A stretch of DNA of 11,227 nucleotides from an uncultured Eubacteriales bacterium (GCA_958352145.1 CATWNM010000049.1:1-11227); one strand, 5' to 3'. Counted from the stretch's first letter, positions 1 through 6,174 are shown. Numbers and translations: made by a program. The notes: a model not told the origin generated them from the letters alone.

Positions 1-298
1 TACTGCTGCCAAAATCATTCGTGCTGCCGCACGGGATATAGCCAAGTGGAATAGAAATGCCAGCCGTCAGCATGCCGCTAATCACCTCATTCAGCGTACC
101 GTCTCCGCCGCAGCAGACGATCAAATCATATGCCGCGCCCGCGCCGGCAAATTCCACAGCGTCTCCGCGTCGGTTTGTGACCATAACCGTAACCGCAAAA
201 TCCCCCTCGGCAAAAATCCGGATTACATCCATCAGCGCGCCTTTGATGCGCATTTTGCCCGCTACGGGATTTACAATCAGCAAAAGTTTTTTATGCAT
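1..298 (-). CDS. Diacylglycerol kinase family lipid kinase (YegS/DgkB-like), 5' part only
   Basis: This is the N-terminal 99 residues of a soluble lipid kinase; the rest lies beyond the left edge. Visible family motifs are an N-terminal nucleotide-fold strand followed by NPVAGK (residues 10-15), the nucleotide-binding loop CGGDGTLNE (63-71), and a variant of the GTxNDF motif written IPCGSTNDFG (88-97). These three in this order are characteristic of the DAGK catalytic domain, which phosphorylates diacylglycerol or related lipids with ATP at the inner membrane face. The start is the ATG at 298-296, with AGGAGG six bases upstream. A promoter lies at 339-367, so it is probably transcribed separately from the GH2 gene upstream, which has its own terminator. 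The lipid substrate (DAG, sphingoid base or other) cannot be told from this fragment. Membership of the family is near certain; the DgkB versus BmrU/YegS assignment is open. Confidence 0.9.
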   Translation of the reverse strand, partial: MHKKLLLIVNPVAGKMRIKGALMDVIRIFAEGDFAVTVMVTNRRGDAVEFAGAGAAYDLIVCCGGDGTLNEVISGMLTAGISIPLGYIPCGSTNDFGSS

Positions 299-338
299 GT
301 CCGCCTCCTGCATCCGCGAGAAAATTTTCACTGTTTTT

Positions 339-367
339 ATTTTACCACATCAAACTGCCTGCGGCAA
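339..367 (-). promoter_or_regulatory. Sigma-A-type promoter for the lipid kinase gene
   Basis: On the minus strand TTGCCG (367-362) and TAAAAT (344-339) are separated by exactly 17 bp, about 40 bases upstream of the lipid kinase start. The -35 matches consensus at four of six positions and the -10 at five of six. This is inferred from sequence alone. Confidence 0.6.
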
Positions 368-431
368 CCAAAATTTATAATTCAGTCGAAATTTTTAAAT
401 CCGATGCCGGTATTCCCGAGAAAAAAGCCGC

Positions 432-460
432 AAAAAAAGGACTGCGCGAAGCAGTCCTTT
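432..460 (-). terminator. Rho-independent terminator of the GH2 gene
   Basis: A perfect 10-bp inverted repeat, AAAGGACTGC / GCAGTCCTTT (436-445 and 451-460), closes a 5-nt loop. Read on the minus strand it runs straight into four further Ts (435-432) and, after GCGGC, six more (426-421). It sits 66 bp beyond the stop codon of the glycoside hydrolase, on the correct strand to end that transcript. On the plus strand there is no T-run, so it is unidirectional. Confidence 0.87.
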
Positions 461-525
461 GAATCTGTCAAAACAAGTGTATGAAAACCAGTATTCTGCG
501 TGGCGCCGCAGGGCGAGCCGTCCTT

Positions 526-2238
526 TTAAGCCTTACGCCCGTCTTCAATCGCAGCCTTTCTCATATTGATCGCACGGATAACTTCCGCCGGGAACTTTGG
601 ACGGCGGTCATAGGTATAGAGTCCGTTGACCTCTTGTTCAACGTCCGTCAACTGCGTATAACAAAATCCGCTGATTGCGGTATTGTCCAGCAGCGCATCC
701 ACAAGCCCCTTATATCTGGAAAGGAACTCTTCTTCGCTCTGTGGGCGGTTCCCGTATCCCCAACCGTGTTCCAAATCATTCGGATTCCACCAAATCCCGC
801 CGAATTCACTGATAAACGTGGGGCAGCCGCCCTGTGGATAATGCGGAAACCGAACCGGCTTGCCTTGTTCCAGCGGCAAATAACGCGCGCGGAAAAGCTC
901 CGGATTCTGCTCATAGTCATGCGCGTCCAGAATATCCGTAAGATCGCCTTGGTGCGTCCAGCCGGATGCATCGATATACAGCCGGTCAGGGTCATAAGCA
1001 CGGGTCATATCTGCAATCATTTTTACAAAATCAGGGTTTTGATTCTGCTGCGTCTCATTTAAGGGGCACCAGCCGATAATCGCAGGATGATTATAGTCCC
1101 GCTGGAGCACCTCCTGCCACTCGGGCAAAAAGCCGCGCCAAGCCTCATATCGGGAAATATCCAAGCCCCAGTTGGCATGCTCTCCCCACACGATATACCC
1201 CATACGGTCGCAGTGATACAAGAAACGGGGCTCAAAAACCTTCTGATGCAGCCGTGCGCCGTTAAAGCCCATATCCAAAGAACGCTGGATATCGGCAATC
1301 AACTCCGCCTCATTTGGCGCGGTATAAATTCCATCCGGATAATAGCCCTGATCGAGAATCAAACGCTGATACACGATTTTCCCGTTAATGTAAGTTTTCC
1401 CGTTTTTCCATTCGACCTTCCGCATACCGAAATAAGAATAAATCCTATCTCCTTCAAGGTCAAGTTCAAGATCATAAAGCTGACCGTCGCCCACATTCCA
1501 AAGATGCAGTTCGGAAAGTTTGATTTCAAGTGCCGCAACCTTGCCAGTTACAACTGTCTGTGCCTCACCAACACGCTTTCCGCCAAAGAACGCTTCGGCG
1601 CGCAGCGTTTTGCCGTCTGCATGCTCGCAGACCACCTCGATGAATACACTCTGGTTCTCAAGAGAAGGGCGGTATTTGGTGTGTTTTATGTAATGATCCG
1701 GCACATTTTCAAGCCATACGGTCTGCCAAATGCCGGTCGTGCGCGTATACGAACATCCGATAGAAGCATATTTGCGGCATTGTTTGCCGCCCGGCTGTCC
1801 CTGACTGCGCAAAAGATCCGTCGCTGAGATCACAATCCGATTTTCGCCGGCACGCAACGCGGCAGTAATATCCATCATAAAAGAAACATACCCGCCGATA
1901 TGCCGGCCAATATATTGACCGTTCACATACACTTCCGTCTCAAAATCGCAGGCGCCGATGTTGAGCAGCGTCCGGCGGCCGGCGGCCACCCACGCATCGG
2001 GAATCTCAACTGTGCGCATATACCATACGCACTCCATAAAATCCGTGTGCGCAAGCCCGGACAGCTTGCTTTCCGGGCAAAACGGAACAAGGATCGTCTG
2101 AGAAAACCGCTCGGACTGCCAAAGCTTTCTTTCCTTGCCGCTTCGGCCGTGATCCATTTCAAATTGCCAAGTGCCGTTCAGATTCATCCATTCCCTGCGT
2201 TCCATCTGCGGACGCGGGTATTCGGGACGTGGAATCAT
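526..2238 (-). CDS. Glycoside hydrolase family 2 protein (beta-galactosidase/beta-glucuronidase-like)
   Basis: A 570-residue retaining exo-glycosidase with the three-domain GH2 core: N-terminal sugar-binding jelly roll (about 1-180, containing LNGTW and the signature TGIWQTVWLE at 168-177), an Ig-like beta sandwich (about 190-275), and a C-terminal TIM barrel. The predicted acid/base is Glu395 in the PLNE motif and the predicted nucleophile is Glu478 in ISEFGG. No signal peptide is visible, so it should act in the cytoplasm on imported oligosaccharides. Length is close to short GH2 enzymes (about 600 residues) and far below LacZ (about 1,000). The Asn-x-Lys carboxylate clamp of true beta-glucuronidases is not seen before the C-terminal DRRPK, which argues against a canonical glucuronidase; the exact sugar is unresolved. 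The start at 2238 is preferred over an ATG seven codons earlier because GAGGAG lies 7 bases before it. It is transcribed alone, with its own promoter and terminator. Confidence 0.92.
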   Translation of the reverse strand: MIPRPEYPRPQMERREWMNLNGTWQFEMDHGRSGKERKLWQSERFSQTILVPFCPESKLSGLAHTDFMECVWYMRTVEIPDAWVAAGRRTLLNIGACDFETEVYVNGQYIGRHIGGYVSFMMDITAALRAGENRIVISATDLLRSQGQPGGKQCRKYASIGCSYTRTTGIWQTVWLENVPDHYIKHTKYRPSLENQSVFIEVVCEHADGKTLRAEAFFGGKRVGEAQTVVTGKVAALEIKLSELHLWNVGDGQLYDLELDLEGDRIYSYFGMRKVEWKNGKTYINGKIVYQRLILDQGYYPDGIYTAPNEAELIADIQRSLDMGFNGARLHQKVFEPRFLYHCDRMGYIVWGEHANWGLDISRYEAWRGFLPEWQEVLQRDYNHPAIIGWCPLNETQQNQNPDFVKMIADMTRAYDPDRLYIDASGWTHQGDLTDILDAHDYEQNPELFRARYLPLEQGKPVRFPHYPQGGCPTFISEFGGIWWNPNDLEHGWGYGNRPQSEEEFLSRYKGLVDALLDNTAISGFCYTQLTDVEQEVNGLYTYDRRPKFPAEVIRAINMRKAAIEDGRKA

Positions 2239-2270
2239 AATTTTTCTCCTCTGCAACATAATTGATACAA

Positions 2271-2306
2271 CTGTTTGTGAGCAGCATAAATCGCAATCGC
2301 AAACAG
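2271..2306. repeat. Inverted repeat CTGTTTGYG in the GH2 5' leader
   Basis: CTGTTTGTG (2271-2279) and CGCAAACAG (2298-2306) form 9-bp arms matching at 8 of 9 positions, 18 bp apart, with a small tandem of TCGCAA inside the right part (2291-2300). They lie between the predicted transcription start and the ribosome binding site of the GH2 gene, so they could be a repressor operator or a leader hairpin. The function is inferred; arms this short can occur by chance. Confidence 0.35.
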
Positions 2307-2319
2307 GATTTATATCTCT

Positions 2320-2348
2320 ATTATACCGCTGCCGGCAAATGAAGGAAA
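2320..2348 (-). promoter_or_regulatory. Promoter of the GH2 gene (perfect -10, weak -35)
   Basis: A consensus TATAAT (2325-2320, minus strand) lies about 80 bases before the GH2 start. At 17-bp spacing the -35 is TTTCCT, matching only three of six consensus positions. A strong -10 with a poor -35 is typical of promoters that need an activator, and a tandem direct repeat lies just upstream. Confidence 0.55.
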
Positions 2349-2362
2349 TACAAAAAAGTCGC

Positions 2363-2383
2363 GAAAACTTATGGAAAACTTAT
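2363..2383. repeat. Tandem 10-bp direct repeat upstream of the GH2 promoter
   Basis: GAAAACTTAT occurs twice, at 2363-2372 and 2374-2383 (ATAAGTTTTC in the GH2 direction), with an 11-bp period, about one helical turn. The centre is about 60 bp upstream of the predicted GH2 transcription start. Direct repeats on one DNA face just upstream of a weak -35 are a common layout for AraC-type and other activators. The identity of any bound protein is not known. Confidence 0.5.
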
Positions 2384-2627
2384 ATTTTGTATAGTTTTTT
2401 ACACAAAAACGAAATTTTTCAGTACTAGTTCGCATGCGCAGCCAGTCAGCTTGAAAGGTGAACATAAAAGGCGAGCTTCTCCAAAAAACCGCCCTTATGT
2501 CTAATGTCATTTCATTAAGATTTAAACCTAGCCATTCTCCCCAAGAAGAATTTCGCTGGCTCATTTGGCTCTCTAAAAATAGAAGAATACAGGAACACCG
2601 ATCAGCCAGAGAAAAAACGGCAACAGA

Positions 2628-2674
2628 AAACCGCTGTTACATGGTATGGATAACATGCCATATGACAGCGGTTT
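2628..2674 (-). terminator. Long hairpin, probable terminator of the AraC-family (pseudo)gene
   Basis: AAACCGCTGT (2628-2637) pairs perfectly with ACAGCGGTTT (2665-2674), and the inner arms ATGGTATG (2641-2648) and CATGCCAT (2654-2661) pair with one G-U, giving a 47-nt hairpin with a 5-nt loop. On the minus strand it lies 28 bp past the regulator's stop and is followed by TTTTC and, a little further, a TTTTTT run. This fits a Rho-independent terminator that outlived the gene it served. Confidence 0.6.
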
Positions 2675-2702
2675 CTTAAATTTCTAAATTGGTCTTCCAA
2701 AA

Positions 2703-3426
2703 CTACTTTTTCCGAACTGGAATCCATATCTCAGAATGGTACTTTTCATCCTGCGTTCCTTTGGGGGTATTTGTACGGCGCATTATACATTTCTACGCAA
2801 TATCCTGCCGCAAATTCATATTCTTTCAACGCGGGGAGCCCATTCGGAAAAGATTTTCGCGTTTACATCCTGAAGTGCCGCCAGCATCGGCCCCTCGCAG
2901 AAAAAGACAGCCCATGTAAATGCAGGGATGGTTCTGATCTCAAAGCCCCCTCCGGGATTTCCACTTTGAGATCATACAAATCTGCAATCAGATACTCAAA
3001 GCTGTCATACCCCATTTTTTCATCGATGTTGATTCCAACATCCCGCAGACATATTTTCCATTCCCCTTTGCATAATGCTCCTTCCAGAACATAGGGATTT
3101 CCTGCTTGCAGCTTTCATAATCGAATTTTTTTGACACAGCAAGCACCATAAAACTTTCCTTGTTGACAATTTTTTAATTTATAAAATAACCGCCTTTCAA
3201 TGAGATTTCTAATTTCAGCGGCGCAAAAGTCTTTATCATTGCATCGTCCTCCGCACCATAGTAGGCGATACTCCATAAAACCTTGTGAATGCTTTCGTGA
3301 AACTGTCAGGGGAATCATATCCGTATTTCATCGCAACATCAATGATTTTCATATCCGTTGTGGCAAGATCTCCGCCGACGAGAGCTAACCTTCGATTTCA
3401 CTCCGAATAGCATCTGTCCATTCCAT
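2703..3426 (-). pseudogene. Decayed AraC-family regulator with GyrI-like effector domain
   Basis: Reading across frames restores one protein. The start MEWTDAIRSEI (ATG at 3426, AGGAGG at 3440-3435) is typical of AraC/GyrI regulators. It breaks near 3394, where roughly 55-60 codons of the first helix-turn-helix are missing, and resumes in another frame at RRLALVGGDLATTDMKIIDV, with the second helix-turn-helix including YGYDSPDSFTKAF and YGVSP. The GyrI-like part follows: AMIKTFAPLKLEISLKGG, then an in-frame TAA (3174-3176), MVLAVSKKFDYESCKQEI, GINIDEKMGYDSFEYLIAD, GFEIRTIPAFTWAVFFCEG, LPALKEYEFAAGYCVEMY, and the end GTQDEKYHSEIWIPVRKK. Frameshifts lie near 3250, 3035, 2948, 2840 and 2765, mostly at G/C runs. 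Codons between lesions still read as good protein, so the decay looks recent. It cannot make a functional regulator unless this copy holds assembly errors, and the large deletion and stop argue against that explanation. Confidence 0.9.
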
Positions 3427-3647
3427 TTGTACCGCCTCCTGCTGTAAGGACAGTATATCTCATTAAATAAAATCCTGCCCGATTTTCCCTGCTTTGTTTT
3501 GTCCTATTTGAATCTGCAGCAGATATCTAGACGGCATATGCTGTTCATTTCTCAAACATGCATTTTATTAAGTTTCGATTTTTGAACACATTCTATTTTT
3601 TGTAATTTTCACCCCGTATTTTTGCGGCGGAGAGTCCTATTTCTGAA

Positions 3648-3690
3648 AAGCATACAAGGCAGAACCGTTTGGGAACTGCCTTGTATACTT
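3648..3690 (-). terminator. 15-bp hairpin downstream of tsf, possible terminator
   Basis: AAGCATACAAGGCAG (3648-3662) pairs with CTGCCTTGTATACTT (3676-3690) over 15 bp with a single G-U pair and a 13-nt loop. Read on the minus strand, the direction of rpsB-tsf, the tail continues with two more Ts (TTTT overall) before CAG. The stem is strong but the U-tract is short, so termination may be partial. It could alternatively act as a 3'-end stabiliser after processing. Confidence 0.45.
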
Positions 3691-3791
3691 GTAATATGTC
3701 GATACTCTGTAAATGACCGTTTCGTATAAATTCTAGATGCTTCGGACTTTTTGTAGCTTAACAAAACGGAAAATTTGTTGGCCGAAATGTT

Positions 3792-3822
3792 TTCAGGGGA
3801 AATCCGAAGAATTTCCCCTGAA
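3792..3822 (-). terminator. Hairpin with cUUCGg loop just beyond tsf
   Basis: Arms TTCAGGGGAAAT (3792-3803) and ATTTCCCCTGAA (3811-3822) pair perfectly over 12 bp. In the minus-strand RNA the loop is C-UUCG-G with one bulged U, the extra-stable tetraloop often found in terminators. It begins about 60 bases after the tsf stop. The downstream sequence is not U-rich, so a role in 3'-end protection or Rho-assisted ending is as likely as intrinsic termination. Confidence 0.45.
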
Positions 3823-3884
3823 TCTAGCAATTTTGAGATAAACTCAATGACATTGCCCTTATACCTCAAAATTTTGTATTCACT

Positions 3885-4811
3885 TCAATTATTGACCATT
3901 TTGGAGATCTCTTCGGCAAAGTTCTCCTCGCGCTTCTGTATGCCCTCGCCCTTTTCAAAACGATAAAAATCCACAACCGCAATTTGACCGCCGAACTCTT
4001 TTGCCGAAGCTTCAACATATTTCTTTACGCTCATGGAATCATCCTTTACATAGGCCTGCTCAAGCAAACAATTGGCCTCATAAAATTTCCCGATTTTGCC
4101 GTCAACCATTTTTTCTTTGATCTGCGCCGGCTTTTTCGCGTTCTTTTCATCGTTGTTGATCTGCGTCATGATAATCTCGCGCTCCTCGGCGATTCTGGAA
4201 GCCGGCACCGCCTCAATGTTGAGGTACTCGACCGGGTACGCCGCCGCCTGCAGCGCAATGTTCTTTGCAAATTCCGCAAAGCCGGGATGGTTTTTCGCAG
4301 CGTCGTCCGTATCAAATTTAACAATAACGCCGATCGAACCGCCGCCATGAATATAGGAACTGGTCACGCCTTCCACAATAACGAAACGACGAATATCCAT
4401 TTTCTCGCCGATTGTGAAAATCATTTCCTTGATTTTGTCCTCGACCGTGAGATCTCCGCCGGCAAATTTGCAGGCTTTCAGCGCCTCTACATCAGCCGGT
4501 CTCTGTGCGATGATCGTTTTTAAAATACCGCGGACAAATTCACGAAACGACTCGTTCTTCGCCACAAAGTCGGTCTCGGAATTGACCTCGATCATGGCCG
4601 AAACATTTCCCTCGGTCAAAATATCAACGATTCCCTCTGCGGCAATTCTGTCCGCTTTTTTCGCAGCAACCGCAAGTCCTCTTTCGCGGAGAACCTTGAC
4701 GGCCTCATCCATATTCCCGTTTGCCTCGACAAGCGCATTTTTGCATTCCATCATGCCGCAGCCGGTCTTTTTTCTCAGTTCAGCGACATCCTTTGCACTG
4801 ATTGCAGCCAT
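3885..4811 (-). CDS. tsf: Translation elongation factor Ts
   Basis: EF-Ts is the nucleotide exchange factor that releases GDP from EF-Tu in the cytoplasm. The 308-residue product has the N-terminal UBA-like EF-Tu-binding domain (about 1-55, with LRKKTGCGMMECKNAL) and the hallmark TDFVAKNE (80-87), whose Asp-Phe contacts EF-Tu near its magnesium site. The core domain follows, ending in a C-terminal module with EQAYVKDDSMSVKKYV. Length fits the family. It lies 57 bp downstream of rpsB in the conserved rpsB-tsf operon and shares its promoter. The expected pyrH-frr pair is absent downstream, so this operon ends here. The start at 4811 follows the family N-terminus, yet no good ribosome binding site sits at normal distance: AAAGGAAAAAGG lies about 26-37 bases upstream, separated by the palindrome GGATCCGCATGGATCC. 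Confidence 0.98.
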   Translation of the reverse strand: MAAISAKDVAELRKKTGCGMMECKNALVEANGNMDEAVKVLRERGLAVAAKKADRIAAEGIVDILTEGNVSAMIEVNSETDFVAKNESFREFVRGILKTIIAQRPADVEALKACKFAGGDLTVEDKIKEMIFTIGEKMDIRRFVIVEGVTSSYIHGGGSIGVIVKFDTDDAAKNHPGFAEFAKNIALQAAAYPVEYLNIEAVPASRIAEEREIIMTQINNDEKNAKKPAQIKEKMVDGKIGKFYEANCLLEQAYVKDDSMSVKKYVEASAKEFGGQIAVVDFYRFEKGEGIQKREENFAEEISKMVNN

Positions 4812-4868
4812 ACTATATACTCGGGATCCATGCGGATCCTTTTTCCTTTCCCTATAAATTAATTTTGA

Positions 4869-5654
4869 TTATGCCTCGACAGTTTCGGCAGCTTCAGCCG
4901 TCTGCACGGCATCCTCCGCAGGCGCCTCCGGCGCTTCGCCAACCGCGGCCTCGGACTCGGGTGCAAATGCTTCGCCCTGTCTCCCCTCGATCACAGCGTC
5001 CGCCAGCACGGAAGATATCAACTTAATCGCGCGGATCGCGTCGTCGTTGCCAGGAATAATATAATCCGCATCGTCTGGATCGCAGTTGGTATCGACGATA
5101 GCGACCACCGGAATGCCCAGCTTTTTCGCCTCGAGAACGGCGATCTTCTCTTTTCTCGGATCGACAATGAAAACCGCGTCGGGCAGTTTTTCCATCGTCT
5201 TAATACCGCCGTAATTTTTCTCCAGATTGAAAATCTCTTTCTGCAGCGCAGCAACTTCTTTTTTAGGCAGCAGATCAAACGTGCCATCCGCCTGCATTTT
5301 TTCCAGGCTGTTCAAACGGCTGATGCTCTTGCGGATCGTTTTGAAATTGGTCAGCATGCCGCCCGGCCAGCGAACGCTTACATAGTACATACCGCAGCGC
5401 TCGGCTTCTTCCTTAATGGTGTCCGCCGCCTGCTTTTTCGTGCCGACAAGCAAAATATTGCCGCCGTTTGCAGACAAATCGCGCACAAACATATACGCTT
5501 CTTCAAACTTTTTGACCGTCTTCTGTAAGTCGATGATGTAGATCCCGTTTCTCTCTGTGAAGATGTACTCCGCCATCTTGGGGTTCCATCTTCTGGTGTG
5601 GTGTCCAAAATGGACACCGGCTTCAAGCAGCTGCTTGATCGTAATAACAGACAT
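4869..5654 (-). CDS. rpsB: 30S ribosomal protein S2
   Basis: S2 is a late-assembling small-subunit protein that helps S1 or mRNA docking on the 30S. The 261-residue product begins MSVITIKQLLEAG and carries the first S2 signature GVHFGHHTRRWNPKM (13-27) and the central PDAVFIVDPRKEKIAV region followed by PVVAIVDTNCDP. The C-terminal tail of about 35 residues is rich in Ala and Glu (EAPEAPAEDAV), a feature seen in many clostridial S2 proteins. The start at 5654 has GGAGGAG four bases upstream; an 18-codon upstream extension is open but would run through the structured leader. It heads the rpsB-tsf operon, with a strong promoter and a folded leader that suggests feedback control by S2. Confidence 0.98.
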   Translation of the reverse strand: MSVITIKQLLEAGVHFGHHTRRWNPKMAEYIFTERNGIYIIDLQKTVKKFEEAYMFVRDLSANGGNILLVGTKKQAADTIKEEAERCGMYYVSVRWPGGMLTNFKTIRKSISRLNSLEKMQADGTFDLLPKKEVAALQKEIFNLEKNYGGIKTMEKLPDAVFIVDPRKEKIAVLEAKKLGIPVVAIVDTNCDPDDADYIIPGNDDAIRAIKLISSVLADAVIEGRQGEAFAPESEAAVGEAPEAPAEDAVQTAEAAETVEA

Positions 5655-5676
5655 AAGTCTCCTCCGGTTTTTCCAC

Positions 5677-5730
5677 CATATGGGCTGCTGCCGCCAACCT
5701 TTCGGCACCGGACGGCTCTATGCCCATATG
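5677..5730 (-). ncRNA. Structured rpsB leader (candidate S2-responsive element)
   Basis: The 5' leader contains a perfect 9-bp inverted repeat, CATATGGGC (minus 5730-5722) and GCCCATATG (5685-5677), closing a stem. Inside are GCCG/CGGC (5716-5713 with 5693-5690), CC/GG (5711-5710 with 5695-5694), and a GCC-GAAA-GGU tip (5706-5697) with a GNRA tetraloop. The structure ends 11 bases before the Shine-Dalgarno GGAGGAG (5665-5659) and has no U-run after it, so any control would act on translation rather than termination. In E. coli S2 is known to repress rpsB-tsf through the rpsB leader; that this RNA does the same is inference. The leader from the promoter is about 105 nt. Confidence 0.65.
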
Positions 5731-5766
5731 TGTGTATTAAATTTTCTGCTTACCGCAGACTTATTT

Positions 5767-5795
5767 ATTTTACCATCCATATATATCGTTTTCAA
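5767..5795 (-). promoter_or_regulatory. Promoter of the rpsB-tsf operon
   Basis: TTGAAA (minus 5795-5790) and TAAAAT (5772-5767) are separated by exactly 17 bp; four and five of six positions respectively match consensus. AT-rich sequence just upstream could act as an UP element. Transcription would begin near 5760, giving a leader of roughly 105 nt that contains the folded element. Confidence 0.75.
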
Positions 5796-5852
5796 TACAT
5801 TTTTGAAAATTTACAAAAATTTTACACTTATTGTATCATATTCAGGAGATTT

Positions 5853-6149
5853 TCATTCAAAAAAACTGCGTTTTTTCTTCTTTTTGTCCTCTTTGCAGGG
5901 ACACCGGCACTCGTCGATGACAATATCCACCAAGATTACGTCTTCCCCTATGCGAACGATTTTACACCACGGCACAACCAGTTCTTCTCCTTTTGAAAAG
6001 CCGAGCGACGAACAGTCGCCGACGATCAGCGCCACGATTTTTCCTTCACACACTTCAAACTGAATATCCGTCACAAACCCAAGATTGGTTCCGTCTCGGA
6101 CGTTGATCACGTCCTTCTGACCCAAATTGCTTGTCGAACAACGTTCCAT
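5853..6149 (-). CDS. YlmC/YmxH-family sporulation protein (PRC-barrel)
   Basis: The 98-residue product matches the YlmC/YmxH family of small PRC-barrel proteins common in endospore-forming Firmicutes; the biochemical role is not established. Family features are the N-terminal LGQKDVINVRDGTNLGFVTDI, a barrel with GKIVALIV, and the closing strand VPWCKIVRIGEDVILVD (59-75). It is slightly longer than the usual 80-90 residues because of a tail CRCPCKEDKKKKKR, with three closely spaced cysteines (81, 83, 85) followed by a lysine run, which suggests metal or nucleic-acid/anionic-surface contact (inference). The start at 6149 has GGGAGG six bases upstream; a 12-codon extension lacks one. It diverges from nnrD and lies upstream of the rpsB promoter with no clear terminator in between, so some read-through into rpsB-tsf is possible. 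No signal peptide is visible. Confidence 0.85.
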   Translation of the reverse strand: MERCSTSNLGQKDVINVRDGTNLGFVTDIQFEVCEGKIVALIVGDCSSLGFSKGEELVVPWCKIVRIGEDVILVDIVIDECRCPCKEDKKKKKRSFFE

Positions 6150-6174
6150 AACGCGCCTCCCTCTATATTTCCTA

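Larger units (their letters stand above)
2239..2702. other. Non-coding interval between the GH2 gene and the AraC pseudogene
   Basis: These 464 bases contain the GH2 promoter and its repeats (about 2271-2383) and a long hairpin (2628-2674) beyond the decayed regulator. The part from about 2430 to 2625 holds no frame I can recognise on either strand; short open frames there lack ribosome binding sites. An imperfect inverted repeat (ACATAA arm starting at 2462, TTATGT arm ending at about 2501) lies in it. It may include decayed sequence, but nothing identifiable remains. Confidence 0.6.
3427..3884. other. Non-coding interval between the AraC pseudogene and tsf
   Basis: No supported gene lies in these 458 bases. 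They hold the pseudogene's ribosome binding site and a possible -10 (TATACT, 3457-3452, no good -35), plus two strong hairpins described separately. A 92-codon frame follows in register after the tsf stop, but it has no ribosome binding site and runs through both hairpins, so it is left out. The sequence is markedly AT-rich compared with the flanking genes. Confidence 0.6.

Noticed and set aside
481..1062. Plus-strand frame of 193 codons inside the GH2 gene
   Set aside because: It is the antisense shadow of a gene with clear GH2 domains and catalytic motifs, and resembles no family.
1087..1827. Plus-strand frame of 246 codons antisense to the GH2 gene
   Set aside because: Length comes from the codon bias of the real minus-strand gene; no domain or ribosome binding site is seen.
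3609..3884. Open frame in register after the tsf stop, about 90 codons, reading fairly protein-like
   Set aside because: It has no ATG with a ribosome binding site, is AT-rich, runs straight through two strong hairpins and shows no family I recognise. Stop-codon read-through of tsf is conceivable but unsupported.
5655..5708. An 18-codon N-terminal extension of S2
   Set aside because: It would translate through the structured leader, while the inner ATG has GGAGGAG at ideal spacing and the family N-terminus.
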